Source: Vigna angularis
Lineage: Eukaryota; Streptophyta; Magnoliopsida; Fabales; Fabaceae
Assembly: GCF_016808095.1 (NCBI RefSeq)
Contig: NC_068973.1
Location: forward strand, 15,744,501 to 15,808,500
Reading direction: 5' to 3'
DNA: 64,000 nucleotides
Part shown: one piece after another, positions 21,600-42,440 of the stretch
Numbering within the stretch: the first letter of the stretch is position 1
Layout: each line of letters opens with the position of its first letter
The notes under the pieces: generated by a model
Database searches by the model: none
Told to the model about the DNA's origin: nothing
Seen by the model: only the letters and a program-made list of their open reading frames with translations
Made by a program: the position numbers and the translations under genes

Positions 21600-24016
21600 A
21601 TGCAGGAGTGAGCAGTTGAGTGGCCGTTCGTTTTGACGTTGGAACTGAAACTCTAAGTTTCAAAATTTCACGCCACTCTCTGCATGCACCCTTCTTCCTC
21701 AGAATTTTTAAAATTTCCATTCTCTCCTTCTTCTCTCTAAAAAGCTCTTACTTCTCTCTAAGAAAGTCTCACATTTTATTCCTTCGATCACCATTTAGGC
21801 ATCGTTTCTACTCCTCCAGTGTCAAGAGCTTCAGTTTGAGCCGATCGGTTTTGGGTTCTGAACTGGTAAGTTCTTCTCTTCACTTAGTCATGCGTTTTCT
21901 TTTACATGCAAACCAAGTTCTAGTTTCATATGTTGATCGCTCCTCTAAAATGAGAGGTTCTGATAGTGTTTTGGTTTTACTTGGTTTAGTTGGAAAATTG
22001 TCGAGCGTTGAGGGTAGAAGAACTTGTAGTGGTGAAACTGTACTTTGTCTCTGTGAACATTCGGTCACGTTAAAAGTAAGGGAAGCTTATATAATTGTAT
22101 TGTATGTTAGTTTCTACGTTTGTTTTTAATGAACACATGTTTGTTGAGTTGTTGAATGTATATGAAGTATGATTGTTGATATGTTTTGACTATATGAAGT
22201 ATGATTATTTACTATGATATAGATGTTTGATTTTATTAAAATAGATGTTAAGAAATGAATTGATATAAAGAAATCTAGTATGAAATTTCCCTATGAAAGT
22301 GTACATTCGTCACTGAACAGTCTTTGACCGTTCGGTTTTTCTAGTGAACTTGGTTGGAATTGGATTCTTTCATTTGAGAAGAATCCTAGTTGAGGACGAG
22401 CGTCTTCGTTTTGTAATACTGTGCATGAGCGTTCGGCCAAGGGTAGTCGTTCCTTGGTATTCGGTTATAAACTTAAGTATATCTATATGTATTTGTATAT
22501 TTTCGTTTGTTCTTAAACACTACTTAAATTGGTATCTATTACATTCACAACCCTTTTTCTCTATAAGTTTAGTAGTGCTTGGTCTTATACCAAGTGCTCA
22601 TACTAAGTAAGTGCTTGGTCTTACACCAGGTACTCGTTCTACTTTCCGTAAGCTAACTTCATAATAAGAGCGTTCATCCAAGCCTAATAGGATTCGCTCA
22701 TCATGGTGTTCAGTCTTTGACTGGCATTCTGATTTTCTTGATGTTCAACTCATTCAAAAGCTAAGTATATATATATTGACGTTCGGTCTCTTCACCAGAT
22801 CTAGTTATGTACCCTTATTTGATGGCCCTCAGTGTCTGTCTAAATTGGTTCCGGCCTAGAGTTTTAGTACTCGGCCTAGGCTTGTTGGTGTTCGGTGTAA
22901 CTCGTGAGTCAGTTCATCCAATTGGCTCACTTAGTATTTAAACGTTTGGTTCTAATCGTCCTCGAGAAATATTATGTTAATCACTCCCTTTCTTAAACCA
23001 ATGATTCTCTCTCTCTCTCGGTTTTGATCCGCTTGGAACTAGAGACCTTTGGTCTCACTCCAAGCGTTCGGTCTTGTTCAGAGTCGAAGTTAACGTTCGG
23101 CATTTGGTATCTTCAGAGACGTTTATTCAAATTGATCTCATTGAGGTCTTATTAATGAAAGATGATGAAATATGATGTGTACGAAATGAATTGGATTATG
23201 AACGAGCGTTCCGGGGAGGAATAGCTCATGAATGAATATTGGAAATTTGGTAAAGTATGAATGTGGGCATGCTAAGCTGGCGGTTCATCCTGATATTCTG
23301 TGATTACTCATTCTCACGTAGAGAAGGGTAAGTCATGAGTGGGAATGGCAAGAGGTCCTAGTCCTTATGGTTAATTTGGACATATAGGACTAACCTCGGG
23401 TGGTAGCTGTTGAGGGTATCCCAGTTACTACATCACCCGGGTGCACGAACGTCGTAGCTACACAGAGTTCATACAGTCCAGATAGTAAGAGTCTAGTCTT
23501 AGGCTTTGCATGTATAAGTGAATGAACTAGTTCGTTTATTTGAATTGTGTGAAATCTATGTTGATACTTGAATTGAATTACATAAGCTTACCTTATTTTC
23601 CTGTCTTGTCCATTTTGTATGTTCAGTTGTTTGTCCTGTTGCAATGATCATCCGTGTGGATGTGAGTAGAAGGAGATGAGTTGCTGGAAGAAGCGCTAAA
23701 AGAAGAAAATCTGGTCGAGGTGGAAGTTAAGACCGAACAGTAGAAGCGTTCGGTCAACTATTGGTTTTCTTTGTATTACCGTTCGTACCTCTCTTGGCTA
23801 CTTCTTTTATAGGACCGTTCGGTATAGGCCTTTTGTAAACCGTTCGGCCTAGTTGTAGCTAGTGTGCAGCTTTAATTTACTGTTATATTGTAAGGTCGTT
23901 CGGCCATATCTATACTAAATTTCTTTTGAAAGACTGAGCTGTAATATTATTAGATGTGATCATTCTATTGTATGGTTTTATACTGTATTTTTAGGATGTT
24001 ACATGGGATGTTACAT
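21600..24016 (+). mobile_element. Chromovirus-like LTR (solo or truncated)
   Basis: The right end reads AGGATGTTACATGGGATGTTACA, a GGATGTTACA terminus typical of Tekay-type legume LTRs, with its last words duplicated. The sequence is rich in GTTCGGTC/CGTTCGGCC-type words at about 22320-23910. It has a leader-like stretch with a strong donor (AACTGGTAAGTTC, about 21860) and a conserved block at about 23270-23500 with AGGTCCTAGTCC. A related block occurs inverted at 58040-58250. The expected TGTAACATCC start is missing, so the left boundary is approximate. Long ORFs here do not resemble proteins. Confidence 0.55.
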
Positions 24017-26098
24017 AGATGAATTCATAACTCAGTAAATAATATTATAACTTTTAAATTTAAAAGATTTGATATCATTTTGAAAACTAGATATTATATA
24101 GTATGCCTTCTCATTTAAGTCAGAATAATATGTATGTTAAATTCTATTAGTATTACTTTGAAATTAGAAAAATATTTATATATTTAAAAGCTTAAAACTA
24201 ATAATTTACATGTTAGTTTAGGCCTTACTTTATTTAAAAGTGGAATTTTTTTACATATTTATAATGTCTTGCTTATGAATTTAAATAGAATTTTTAAAAT
24301 GCACCAAACTTTAAAAACGTCAAACTAAGCGTTATTAGAATCTTTATTAGGTAAATTAGATAAGTCAGAGTCATCAAGTCTAGAAAGTTGAAAATAAACG
24401 AACCTTGAATCTTATAAAGTGTAATTCCTTGCCAAACTTTGTGTTTAAGTCCAATTGTACTTTATTAAATTAGAAAAATAATTAAGCATGCTCTTCTAAG
24501 TCAACATGATATTTTTATATTAGTTATGTCGTCTAAAATAATAACTAATTTTAAAAAAGAGTCATGTTCGATTATATAATAATCTAATGTTCTGGACAAA
24601 AATTATTGAATACCTCTAGTTGTTGACTTACGTGCTACCCATAGATTAGCTTAGATCATGGTTTTTACATTTTAAATTTATCGTGATTACATCTTTATGT
24701 TTTCATCAAGTTAATCATAATTTAATTTTTTTATTTCATACGATAATTATTTTTTTCTTTCCATTTTAATTTTATTTTCACAGTGCATAACAATTATATT
24801 TGTCTATAAAGTATTGATCAATTAACTCATTTTCATTAAAGATAACTTTAGCTTGTAAATTGATGTGGAATTTTAATATCAATTTCGTATATATTTGAAA
24901 AGAGAACACACATTATGAAATAGGTTGGAGGCATAGACAATCTCAGTATCCAAAGTGGAAATTGTCTTATTTAGGCACAAAATATTTAAGAAATGTGTAG
25001 GGCAACGGTTCCTACAATAAGTTCATCCGTAATTTCATGTATAAAGAAAAATAAGCATAAAAATATTACATAATATTCCATCTATTGAAATAAATGGTTT
25101 AAAAAGCTATGGCAAAAGGAAAGAAATACATTAGTCAAAGTCTCTAGCACTCATAACAAGAACAAAGCCTTATTACTCTACGAATTGTACTTATCTAAAA
25201 TACTTTACTTTTCTTTATTGCTATTTCTTGCTTTCTTTTCTTTTAAATTCATATGTTGGGTTCTTTACTTTTTCTTTAGAAAACTAGAATGGTGGTGTGA
25301 TGTGAAAATAAGTTTAATTTAATGAATTCACTCATATAATTGTAAAATGGATGGCTTAAACTAAAAGAATAGTAATTTGATTCGATCCATTTAGTTTAGT
25401 GATTATGATATAAGTACTCTTAGCCTAGGTCAGTTTCTAGAATTATGGATTGACTTGTCTTTTAAAATAATAGTTATAATATAAAAAATTATAATCAAAT
25501 AATTAATTTAAAAATTGAAATTAATTTATGACCTCTTTAAATTATCCAAATCTCATGCCAATCCAATCATTTTTGTGTGGGACACGCAATCCAATCCTAC
25601 TTGCTAATATGTTAGACTTGTACACTTTTTCTAATTATTTATTTGGACGCATATATATATCCTTACTATCAAATAAAGTCATTCTTTAGAAAAGAGGGGA
25701 AATCCCGAGATAGATCTACTAATTAACTTACATTATATCAAACTAATTTTCAAAATAATAACAAATTTGCAACCTAAAAAATAGTAATGCTAGGTCGTCC
25801 TGGATCATAATTTCAAATTCTTATACTAGTAAAATGAATATTTTGGTCTTTGAAAATATAACCCTACATCAATGTAGTCTTTAAAACAAAGTTATTTAGT
25901 ATTTGAATGTCTAGTTAATTTTCTAATGTTAATTTATCATTCCGTTATAATTTTTAAGGATCAATTTAATAAACAAATTATATTTTTATGAATCAATTTG
26001 ACATTAAGTTGTAGAGTTTAAGAGTTAATTAGTACTTATTTAACACTTCAATTTCGTTTTTTATTCTTTCCTCATTGTCTTCATCTTTTTCTTCAATG
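24017..26098. other. AT-rich intergenic DNA, no gene seen
   Basis: Low-GC sequence without a supportable ORF or a bounded repeat. Confidence 0.6.
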
Positions 26099-26106
26099 AC
26101 TTTTAG

Positions 26107-27127
26107 TAGAGCTGGACATACTATACTAAACTATACTTAATTATATTTTTAATAAATTAAAAAAACTAAACTACTTAATATAATATTTAAACTGTATTGT
26201 TTAAGAGTTTAGTTTCTAAAAACTAAACTTATATCAATTAACTAATAATTGAACTGAATTTTGTATTGAAAGATTAAGCATGCTATCAACTACATAAATA
26301 ATTGTTTTCCATACTCTATTGGTGGTTAGGCATTTTATAAACTTACTTACTATAAGTATCGAGTGATTGTTATGCATTTTATAAACGTACTGTAAGTATC
26401 AAAATGTTATGAACTTAAATAATTGTTTTCAATATTAACAATATTAATAAAGATCAAGACACTACAATTTCAATTCGGATTTAAATTATAGTTTAATTTA
26501 CTTAACAAATTCAATTGGTGCTTAAATTCAAATGTTAAAAGTTCATTGTTTCATATTAATTTTTTTTATAATCTTAATTATTCATCAATTAAGATAATGA
26601 ATAAATTAAACAAATAAAATAGATATTCTTCTTTAAATACTATTTATTTTATTATTTTAAATATAAAACAATATCTTTAAATATACAATTTTATTATTTT
26701 AAATATAAAATAATACCTTTAAATATACCATTTTATTATTTTAAATATAAAATAAATAGTATTTTAAATAATATCTTCTTCAATTCCACAATTTAAAGTT
26801 TATAATTATATATATTTTATTTACCGCATTTTGAAACTCACATTAAACTTATGTTTGAATGTCATTATGTTTGAGTGTAAAGTTTAGTTTAGATATATAT
26901 TTTAGTTACCGTTATGCTTATGTTTGAATGCAAAATTTACTTTAGTTATTAGTTAATTAGTATAAGTTTAGTTTTTTAAAATTAACTATAAAACAATATA
27001 GTTTGAATATTATATTAAATAATTTAGATTTTTTTAGTTTACTATAGTTTGAATATTTTAAACAATATAATTTAGTTAACTATAGTTTTACAATTTAATA
27101 TAATTTAATTAATTTTGTCCGGCTCTA
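26107..27127. mobile_element. hAT-like MITE with 8-bp target duplication
   Basis: The ends are inverted repeats of about 200 bp starting TAGAGCTGGACA on the left and TAGAGCCGGACA on the right complement. A perfect 8-bp duplication, ACTTTTAG, flanks them (26099-26106 and 27128-27135). Eight-base duplications and TAGxGC-type ends are typical of hAT elements. The interior is very AT-rich and non-coding, and includes about three tandem units of roughly 42-45 bp with TTATTATTTTAAATATAAAA (about 26640-26757). Confidence 0.82.
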
Positions 27128-27135
27128 ACTTTTAG

Positions 27136-28329
27136 TATGTCTGTTTTGAGTTTGGAACACTTCAAATTTCAGTTAAACTCAGTTAATTTTTGAGTAAACT
27201 GAAATTTGTACTCTTCCAACTGAAAAATAAAGTGCCCTTCTCTTTTTCTTTGAAGTTGTCACATCCCACATAATGGTACAGACAGAATCTTTTGCAGACC
27301 TTGGCTTTATAATGGTGCAAAAACTTAAAGGCAAATATTATTTATCGACCATTTCTCCAGATGCCAGAATAAGACTTCCTCACTTTTTTATCTTTTATCA
27401 ATTAATTGATCTTAATTTCTACTTACTCTTAATTTAATTTAATGTCGTAGTAATTGGTGTTAGTGTTGTTATTGTTAGAGATCGAACTCATCATATGTTA
27501 CGGTTTCTTTGGATTAGTCTGTGAATAAAAATAAAAATAAAAAACTACTCTCACCACAAATTTTTAGTGACTATTCATAAATGGATTTCTGTTATAAACT
27601 GTATTTCATTTAACATCAACACCGCTGCAAAATATCATCTCCGACAGCGAAAATCTAGTATGCAAAGACCACACAATACCCAATTATTATAATTATGGTG
27701 TATCATGGACCATCTATAGAAGACTACTCGTTATACAAAGATATAGGGAAGAATCATTATATACAATATTACCTAAGCAAGTATATATAAAGATATTTCT
27801 AAATTCAAACTTAAGACCAATTGGTCACCAACAATTTTTTGCAGCAAGGCTGTCCTTAATAAATGGGCATAATGAACTAAAAACAAGACATCAGCTATGC
27901 TAAAGTTTTTTTATACATATTATTTTGTATTTGTAAATGTGATGCCATCTAAAGACATCCAAAAATTATTGGATTTCCATTACAAATCATACCATGAAGA
28001 GCAGGCAAAAGGACTAAAGTTTGTCTTAAGTTGGAAGAAAACATTGATTTCAACTTAATGCAACTACCTTTAGACAAATCAATCATCTAGGAAAACCCAA
28101 AAGGACACGTGCACAAAAAGGAAAAGGAAATGGCAATCACAAGGGTCGATCAGAAGTATCCTTTAGATAAGACAGCTAGCAGGCGAACCTTTCTTGAGCT
28201 GTTAATTAGCACAAAGCAACAGCTCCTCAGCCCTTTAGCCGAATTCGTTGATTGAAGAACAGAAAAGGACCTCTAAATTGCACAATGATCAATGAATTGA
28301 AAACTTCCTTATGTACAGTTTTTACATGT
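27136..28329. other. Intergenic DNA and likely 3' UTR of the copine gene
   Basis: No ORF. The last few hundred bases before 28330, less AT-rich than what lies left, are the likely 3' untranslated region of the minus-strand copine gene. The polyadenylation site cannot be placed from sequence alone. Confidence 0.5.
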
Positions 28330-36155
<7,826 letters not shown>

Positions 36156-36280
36156 CGAAAAGTGCGCGCGCAGTGTAGTGTTTGTGGCTTGACCTCAGTC
36201 TTTCCGTCAAACTCAGCAGTGACTGGGAATGAAATAAACAGAAAAATGAAACGAACAAAACCATACGCACACACAAACTA

Positions 36281-36300
36281 ATTATATACAATTATATAAT
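36281..36300 (-). promoter_or_regulatory. TATA-like element upstream of the copine gene
   Basis: Minus-strand ATTATATAATTGTATATAAT lies about 125-145 bases before the ATG at 36155. A core promoter in this position would leave a leader of roughly 90-110 bases. No transcript evidence is available. Confidence 0.45.
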
Positions 36301-37929
36301 CTAATTTGCAATTTCCGAAATTTTCATCTTACTTTTCCTAGTTCATACAGTGTTTGCTCATTTCATTGCTTTTTCTTTCTTTCTCCCAAAGAAACGCGTT
36401 TTGTCTCTACCTTTGTTTAATTTTATATTTTCTTTCAAATCACTGAAATGTTCAAACTTATATGCATGCCTCTTATCAGTTATAAGAGTGACTCTGCAGG
36501 AGAAACAATATAAAAAAGTTTAAGATTACAAGTGATATTTTCTATATAAATTTAATTAAAAAAATTACATGTATTTTCATACAATTATGTAAACGTATGT
36601 ATATGAATTTATGAATTATAAATAATTATGGATATTATTAGAATATAAAATGATTTTTTAAGAATTGGATTTTAAATTTAATTAATCTCACAAAACTCAT
36701 TGTTTAAGAGTTGAAATTGTTTATTTTTATTTAACTAGGAACTTCTAATATAACAGGATGGTTTCACTAGAATTTGTTGAGTTGATCAGAGATACTTTGT
36801 AGGACTATTTCTTTGGTGTTCGTGTGGGAAGTGGCAGGTCTTAATCAGATAAGTTTCGAATGAAGCATGTTTAAAGAAAACCATCAATATAAATGATTGC
36901 TGAGGTGGAAAAACATTAAGAAACATTTTTTATCAGCAACCTTAAGAAAACATGTAGTTTTAGTATAGTATGACGAAATATTTCATAAAGTTTGTGGAAA
37001 GAAAAATTATGAAGATAATAAAGTTGGGTTTGGTTTGATAATTAATCTTGGTTGGAAATGGTGGCATTACTGCAAAAAGTGGCTAACCAGAGATGAGTTG
37101 CATTGTCTGATCAACTTTAACTAATCAAAGGGACGTCCTTCCATGCATGACTCCTCTTTGGACCATGCTTTACGCTCAAATAATGCTCCCTTCACCTTCT
37201 TTTAACTATAAAGTACAACACCACTTCCTTTATTGTTTCTTTTCTTTTTCATCTTCGTCAACCTTTTACCGTACTCCACCTTTGCTTAGTGTAATTTGTT
37301 GTTTAAAATTAAAGGAAGTTATTATTTTTATATAAAAAAATCTTTTTGAAAAATCATCAAGCAAACCCTGAACTAACTAATGCTCATAAAATAAGAACAA
37401 AGAAAAAAAATACACGTACCACTAAAAAATATTTAAGAGAATTCCAGCCAAACATTTCAACTTCTCTAGCTAAAATTTAACTTTTATTAAGCGATATATA
37501 TTTAACTCCTTGTAACCTCTATATATAGCTTTTTATATACATTACTTCAAAGTTAACTTTTTCTAAAATATTATCTCACAAACACTTCTCTAATTAGTTG
37601 GTTAGTATTTTCCTTCACTATTTTAAAAAATAAACTTTAAGTTTAACTTAATTTTAGAAAATTAACTTGTAAAATAAAGTTTATATTAATAATATATTGT
37701 GAAACTACTTTACTTTTAATCGATGCAGGATTTTCAATACACGTTTCTCGTGTTGAGACATATATATCTCAAATATCAGATTAAACATTAATAGATAATC
37801 TTGTAGTAGTCCGATAGCAAATGACACGATAGACCAAATAAGTAACGAATTTCTCCATAACAAATGGCACACTAGACCCAAAAACAACAAATTTTGCTAT
37901 GATAAACTTTGATGACTTTGATACTATCT
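36301..37929. other. Intergenic DNA, no gene seen
   Basis: Upstream flank of the copine gene. The short ORFs are not protein-like. A weak, inverted resemblance to the TRIM LTR (TTTAAGTTTAACTTAATTTTAG...ACTTGTAA) at about 37630-37700 may be a very old LTR remnant. Confidence 0.5.
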
Positions 37930-38045
37930 TATGAAGTGAACTTTTAAGTCTAACTTAACCTTACAAACTGACTTTGTAAGGTGTAATTTGTACCTCATTT
38001 ATATACTACAGTAAAATTGTCTTATCTCTAATAGGATCCTATTGG
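37930..38045 (-). repeat. Degenerate TRIM solo LTR
   Basis: The minus strand follows the TRIM LTR seen at 42710-42829: an AGAGATAAG word, then ATATAAATGAGGTACAAA, then CTTACAAAGTCAGTTTGT and GTTAAGTTAGACTTAAAAG. Each word has several changes, so this is an older relative. No primer-binding site or partner LTR was seen. Confidence 0.6.
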
Positions 38046-38326
38046 GGAAAGATTACTATCATTTTTTACTTTAAATTCCTTCTAAAATATGCACAAGAAA
38101 AACAAATAAAGAATGCATAATTATACGGGAATGGAATGACCCCACAATTTAGCATTGATAAGTCAAAAAAGATTCGATACAAAGATGTTAATTTCTGGTA
38201 AGAACCAATTTTCTAAAATAAGAATCAAGAGAATCCACTCTTTTGATAAAAATCAAATTCAATATATGATTAAAAGTATTTGAGTAGGTTTTGGTCTCTA
38301 GATTATAAAAAAACCACACAAGTTTA

Positions 38327-38526
38327 GAAAACCCTAAAAGAAAGCTCAAAACATAAAATAAAAACTAAAAACATAATTTTCACACGCAAAACAAATTAAA
38401 GAAAATTAAAAAAAAATAAAGAAAATTATAAAACTTATATTTTCCTAAAACTAATTCTGTAAGTTTGTTTCAAGTAGTGATCATCATGTTTTTTAAACTC
38501 TTATCTTCATGAAGAATCAATAGATG
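38327..38526. repeat. Direct repeat, left copy
   Basis: This aligns with 39829-40008. Shared words include AAACATAAAATAAAAACTAA and ACGCAAAACAAATTAA. The two copies, in the same orientation, enclose a 1.3-kb segment with a GC-rich island and AACCGAGGCA repeats. They could be LTRs of a small element or flanks of a duplication. Confidence 0.65.
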
Positions 38527-38589
38527 CACTCAAGAAACAAGAATAAAAAGAATGTACAACACAACGAACATCAACCTTAACAAACTCAA

Positions 38590-38870
38590 AACTTTAGGAA
38601 CCCCATCGCCCATGGAATGCAACTTGTCCTTGAGATCCTCACAATACATCAAAATCACAGCTTCCACGTCGTCTTAGTCATTGATCTCCACCGAATGCGA
38701 CAACGCACCGTCGCAGCGAAGCTTCTCCATGAAGAACTAGCTCTTTTCGGCCAGAATGCTTTTCGGACCTCCATCGACACCCTCAGGCCGTCCTACGCGA
38801 CCACTGTGAGTCGGACGTCGCCCCTCTCGAGCAAGGCGGGCTCCTAAAAGAGCTTGGAAAGCCAATCTTG
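38590..38870 (+). other. GC-rich coding-like island, unrecognised
   Basis: A block of clearly higher GC than its surroundings holds a 76-residue ORF (38617-38847) beginning MQLVLEILTIHQNHSFHVV. I recognise no domain. It lies between the direct repeats at 38327 and 39829 and may be a captured gene fragment. Confidence 0.3.
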
Positions 38871-39094
38871 TGCCTTGTAGCGCTTGTCATCTCATTCTTC
38901 AATTCTCTCACTTTATTCTTCCTCCAACTTTCTTACTTTTCTAACTATTGAAGAGTGGTTACTGTTTTACGTTTTTGAATTTTAACTATAGAAGAGGCTA
39001 TTATCTCCGTTTTAAAGAGAATCATTGTTTTAACCTTTCAGAAAAATTTAAAATAAAATTCTAAATGGCAAATTTGAAAATATTTCTAACTATA

Positions 39095-39480
39095 GCCATC
39101 GGTTCACGGTTAAAGCGGTTAAATCGATGCATAAAGGCCATATGGCATTGGTTCAAATGGAACCGAGGCAATAGAGGTTGATAAAATGGATTTGAAACGT
39201 TTAGATATAGAGGTTGTCAGCTTTTGGCAAGACATTTTGCCTCAGTTGGTCAGAGAATTGAGGTAGTAGGCCTATTTCAAAAAGGATGTCAGGTGAAAAG
39301 TTTTATTTGTAGAGGGGAAACAAAGTTTTTTTTTTCCTCAGAGAACTGAGGCAATAGGATTATTTCGAAAAAACTATCAGGTGAAAAGTCTGATTTGTAG
39401 GGTTTTATGCCTCGGTTGCTCACTGAACCGAGGCAGTATACCCCTTAGGCATCAAATCCAACTGAACTGAGGCATATAGT
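39095..39480. repeat. AACCGAGGCA-type repeat block
   Basis: Several copies of CCTCAGTT/GAACCGAGGCARTA-like words occur in both orientations (about 39160, 39240, 39345, 39410 and 39430). Subterminal arrays of this kind are common in CACTA-like elements, but no CACTA ends were found here. Confidence 0.4.
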
Positions 39481-39828
39481 TTCGTAAAAACTACGAAATT
39501 TCCACCATGTTTTGATTTGCTTCGAATTTTTTGAAATCGAAATGTAATGTACAAGTTAAAAAATTGTTTATTTACTAGTGAGGTTCGACCAACCTTACAA
39601 GAGAGGAGTTAGGAAGAGTTTTAGAAGAAGATAACTTAAGTGATCTTAGAGAAAATAAGATTGCAAATTGGAAAAGTTTCACAAACATTGAATTCTAAGA
39701 TAATTTACAAGAAAGGAACTCTCCTTTTATAGCAAAAGATGAACCCTCTAGAAAAAGAAAGAAGTACATGTCTCTATAAGATATTACATGTATCTATAAG
39801 AGATTCACTAAACTACAAAAGATATTGG

Positions 39829-40008
39829 AGAACCCTAAAAAAGCTAAAATCCCAAAACATAAAATAAAAACTAAAAACATAATTTTTAAACGCAAAACAA
39901 ATTAAAAAAATTATAAAATTTGTAATTTCCTAAAAATGATTCTTCAAATATATTTCAAGTCATGATCTCGTTTTCTTTAAACTTTCATCTTAATAAAACA
40001 TCAATAAA
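39829..40008. repeat. Direct repeat, right copy
   Basis: Partner of 38327-38526, with small indels and substitutions. Confidence 0.65.
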
Positions 40009-41241
40009 ATATACGTTTTTTCAAGTGGTTAGTTATTGATCTTGTTATACTTTTTGAATTATATTAATTTTTTCTAAATTCTTCGTGATTAAAAAGATAG
40101 TGTTCTATTAGTCTATTATTATTGATGTGGCATCTCTAAAACTTAGCTTAATTCTTTGGTCCATCTATCTACCATCCATATATGCCTCAATCATTTTAAT
40201 TTTCAAAAGTACTCGGTTATTTTCTTTACCTCTCAATTATCTAATATTTTTCTTATCCCTATATAGAATAAAAATAAAATAAAATAAAATTATAATACAA
40301 TGGTCAATTTTATTATACTATTAATTAGGTTTAGTTTTATTTTTTAATAATTACAATTACCTATAAAAAAATATTTTTTTTGGTGTGCAACCAAAAGCCT
40401 CTTGCATGCCAATCAGAAATCACGAGGACTTGTCATGCTTCCGTGTCTACCGGATGAAGGACCAATATTAATACCAAAAAACTCAAGTCACATGCCCTTT
40501 TGATATCCGCTCTTTATGTTCTGTTCAAAAAATGATGTTTCACCAAAAAAAATTATCTCTCTTTTACTGATTGAAAAGGTTTTTCTGATTCTCCTTTGCA
40601 GTAGTTATATGCAAGTACAGAAAATGAAACAGCATGTAAAAGCAGATAATTATAACTTGTTTATTCCTCTCATGTTAGTTACCAATATAGGGAAACCTCT
40701 CTTTAGAAGATTCTGCACAAACTTACCTGTTTTACATGTTTAAGTATAATGTTTTTTCCTTGATGTAGACCCTTTGCCTCCAAACGCAAATTCTACTAGC
40801 TAGAAACCTTCAACTTAGATTTGTCAAATCATAGCACCTTTGGTACTTCCGCAGAAAAATATCATTTCATGCATGCATGCAGCTGGTTGCATGTCTTCTT
40901 GTAAAGGGATTCACACATTGATTATGGGAAAATATATATATCTTGACTAATATTTTTCAAAAACATCTGTTTTACAACTATTTTTCTTGGTAAAATATTG
41001 TAACATAATAAAATAATAATTTATATAATTGTAAGGTGAATGTATGCATTGATTATATTAGTGGTGCATTCTTGGATCTCCTTCGTAAAGTTCAAATATT
41101 GCCCTGTGTTTGTGCGTGGCATCTTTCATTAAACCAGAATTATATTACCTCGAGGCTCTAGCTACTGTAAACTTCTGTTATATAGTTAATCCTCTTTCTG
41201 CCTTGGATCCACCATACTGCTTAAAAGTGGTGAATGATATA

Positions 41242-41243
<2 letters not shown>
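40009..41243. other. Intergenic DNA, no gene seen
   Basis: AT-rich, with no supported feature. The ORF at 40516-40743 does not look like a protein domain. Confidence 0.5.

Positions 41244-41330
<87 letters not shown>
41244..41330. repeat. (AT)n microsatellite, 87 bp
   Basis: An uninterrupted run of AT dinucleotides. It is likely to vary in length between individuals. Confidence 0.97.
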
Positions 41331-41331
<1 letters not shown>

Positions 41332-41518
41332 CTTGGGAAATCACTATTTTGCGAAGGTTGGCCAGAATTTGCTAATAGGTGAAAATTGTGGCTTTCCTTG
41401 TCATACGACTCAAAATATACCTTTGCTAACACCACTAAAACAAATAAAATAGGCCATGCTAGTTTATTTTATTTTTTCTTATTTGAAAAAAATATGATTC
41501 CTTGTTGTTTGTCCTCGA

Positions 41519-41720
41519 GGTAGAGGAAGCAAAGCTGATCAATCAGTTGGCTGAGATGAATGCTATTGATTATGGGCTTTATAAACAAGCCTATGAAGCA
41601 TCATTGGGTGTCAGTGATATTCTAGATCAGTATGAGATATCTAAGCTTCTTAAGGGTCCATTTGATATGGCAGGAGCATGCTTGGTTATAAAAGCTTCAC
41701 TTGATGACATCCATCCAAAG
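41519..41720 (+). pseudogene. Orphan exon-like fragment, unrecognised
   Basis: An open frame of about 67 codons reads VEEAKLINQLAEMNAIDYGL, then KQAYEASLGVSDILDQYEIS and LKGPFDMAGACLVIKAS. It starts after a T-rich tract and CTCGAG (acceptor-like, ending 41518) and ends at AAG|GTTTGATATG (donor-like, 41721). The composition looks like a real helical protein exon. No other exon of the same gene was found within several kilobases on either side, so it is probably a dispersed gene fragment. I cannot name the parent gene. Confidence 0.5.
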
Positions 41721-42440
41721 GTTTGATATGTAATGTTTGAACTTCAATATGATTATGTTTAAACTATAACTTATGAATCTGGTTATTGTATGCTATTATA
41801 TTAGTAAAACTTAATCCTGACTATGATGCATTCTAAAATTGATTCTTCACTCCAGCAGTTGTTTTGAAATATAAATATATATAGTTTGGAAGCATAAGGG
41901 TGTTAAATATCATCTTTCGTTCAGCTCTTGGCAAGAAGTAGAATTTTTAACTTGCCATCGTGTACCTTTATCAGTCATAAGTTCCTACTTATTTCTATGG
42001 AAATCAAATTTCATCTGAAAATCTAGTTCTTTCACTTTAAAATATTAAAGCTTCTAGAATGAAGCAGTAATGAGTACACATAAGTTTCATTTCTACTGTA
42101 AAAATTGTATGCATGAATTCTAGGCCAGGGTGTTGTTTGTTGAATTTTGAAAGCCAAAATAGGTTCACCCCTCTTCCTATCCTTCCATTCTTTGTCTGCA
42201 CCAACAACCCATATCCACCCATCACCATCATCTTCAACAAAACTCTATCCCTTACTGCAACAATTAAAATCCTAATTAAAAGTTCAAACTAATTTTGGTG
42301 ACAGATGTAGCGGTTTCGACGAAGTTCAAAGACATACATCAACGCCTTTCTATCATCGTTCTATGGCCTGTGATGAAATAAAAAAAGTAGAGAAACAAAA
42401 GGAGATGAGGAGTGAATGCCGACAACGAAGAGTAGCAGTC

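Noticed and set aside
21620..22610. Plus-strand ORFs of 169 and 88 codons
   Set aside because: They lie in an LTR, have a composition driven by CTT/TCT runs and match no protein family I know.
36927..37335. Possible divergent gene upstream of the copine gene
   Set aside because: A TATAAAG-like word and a 62-codon ORF are present, but the ORF is Ser/Phe-rich and lacks domain or splice support.
41110..41452. Long Tyr-Ile repeat ORFs on both strands
   Set aside because: They are translations of the (AT)n microsatellite and not genes.
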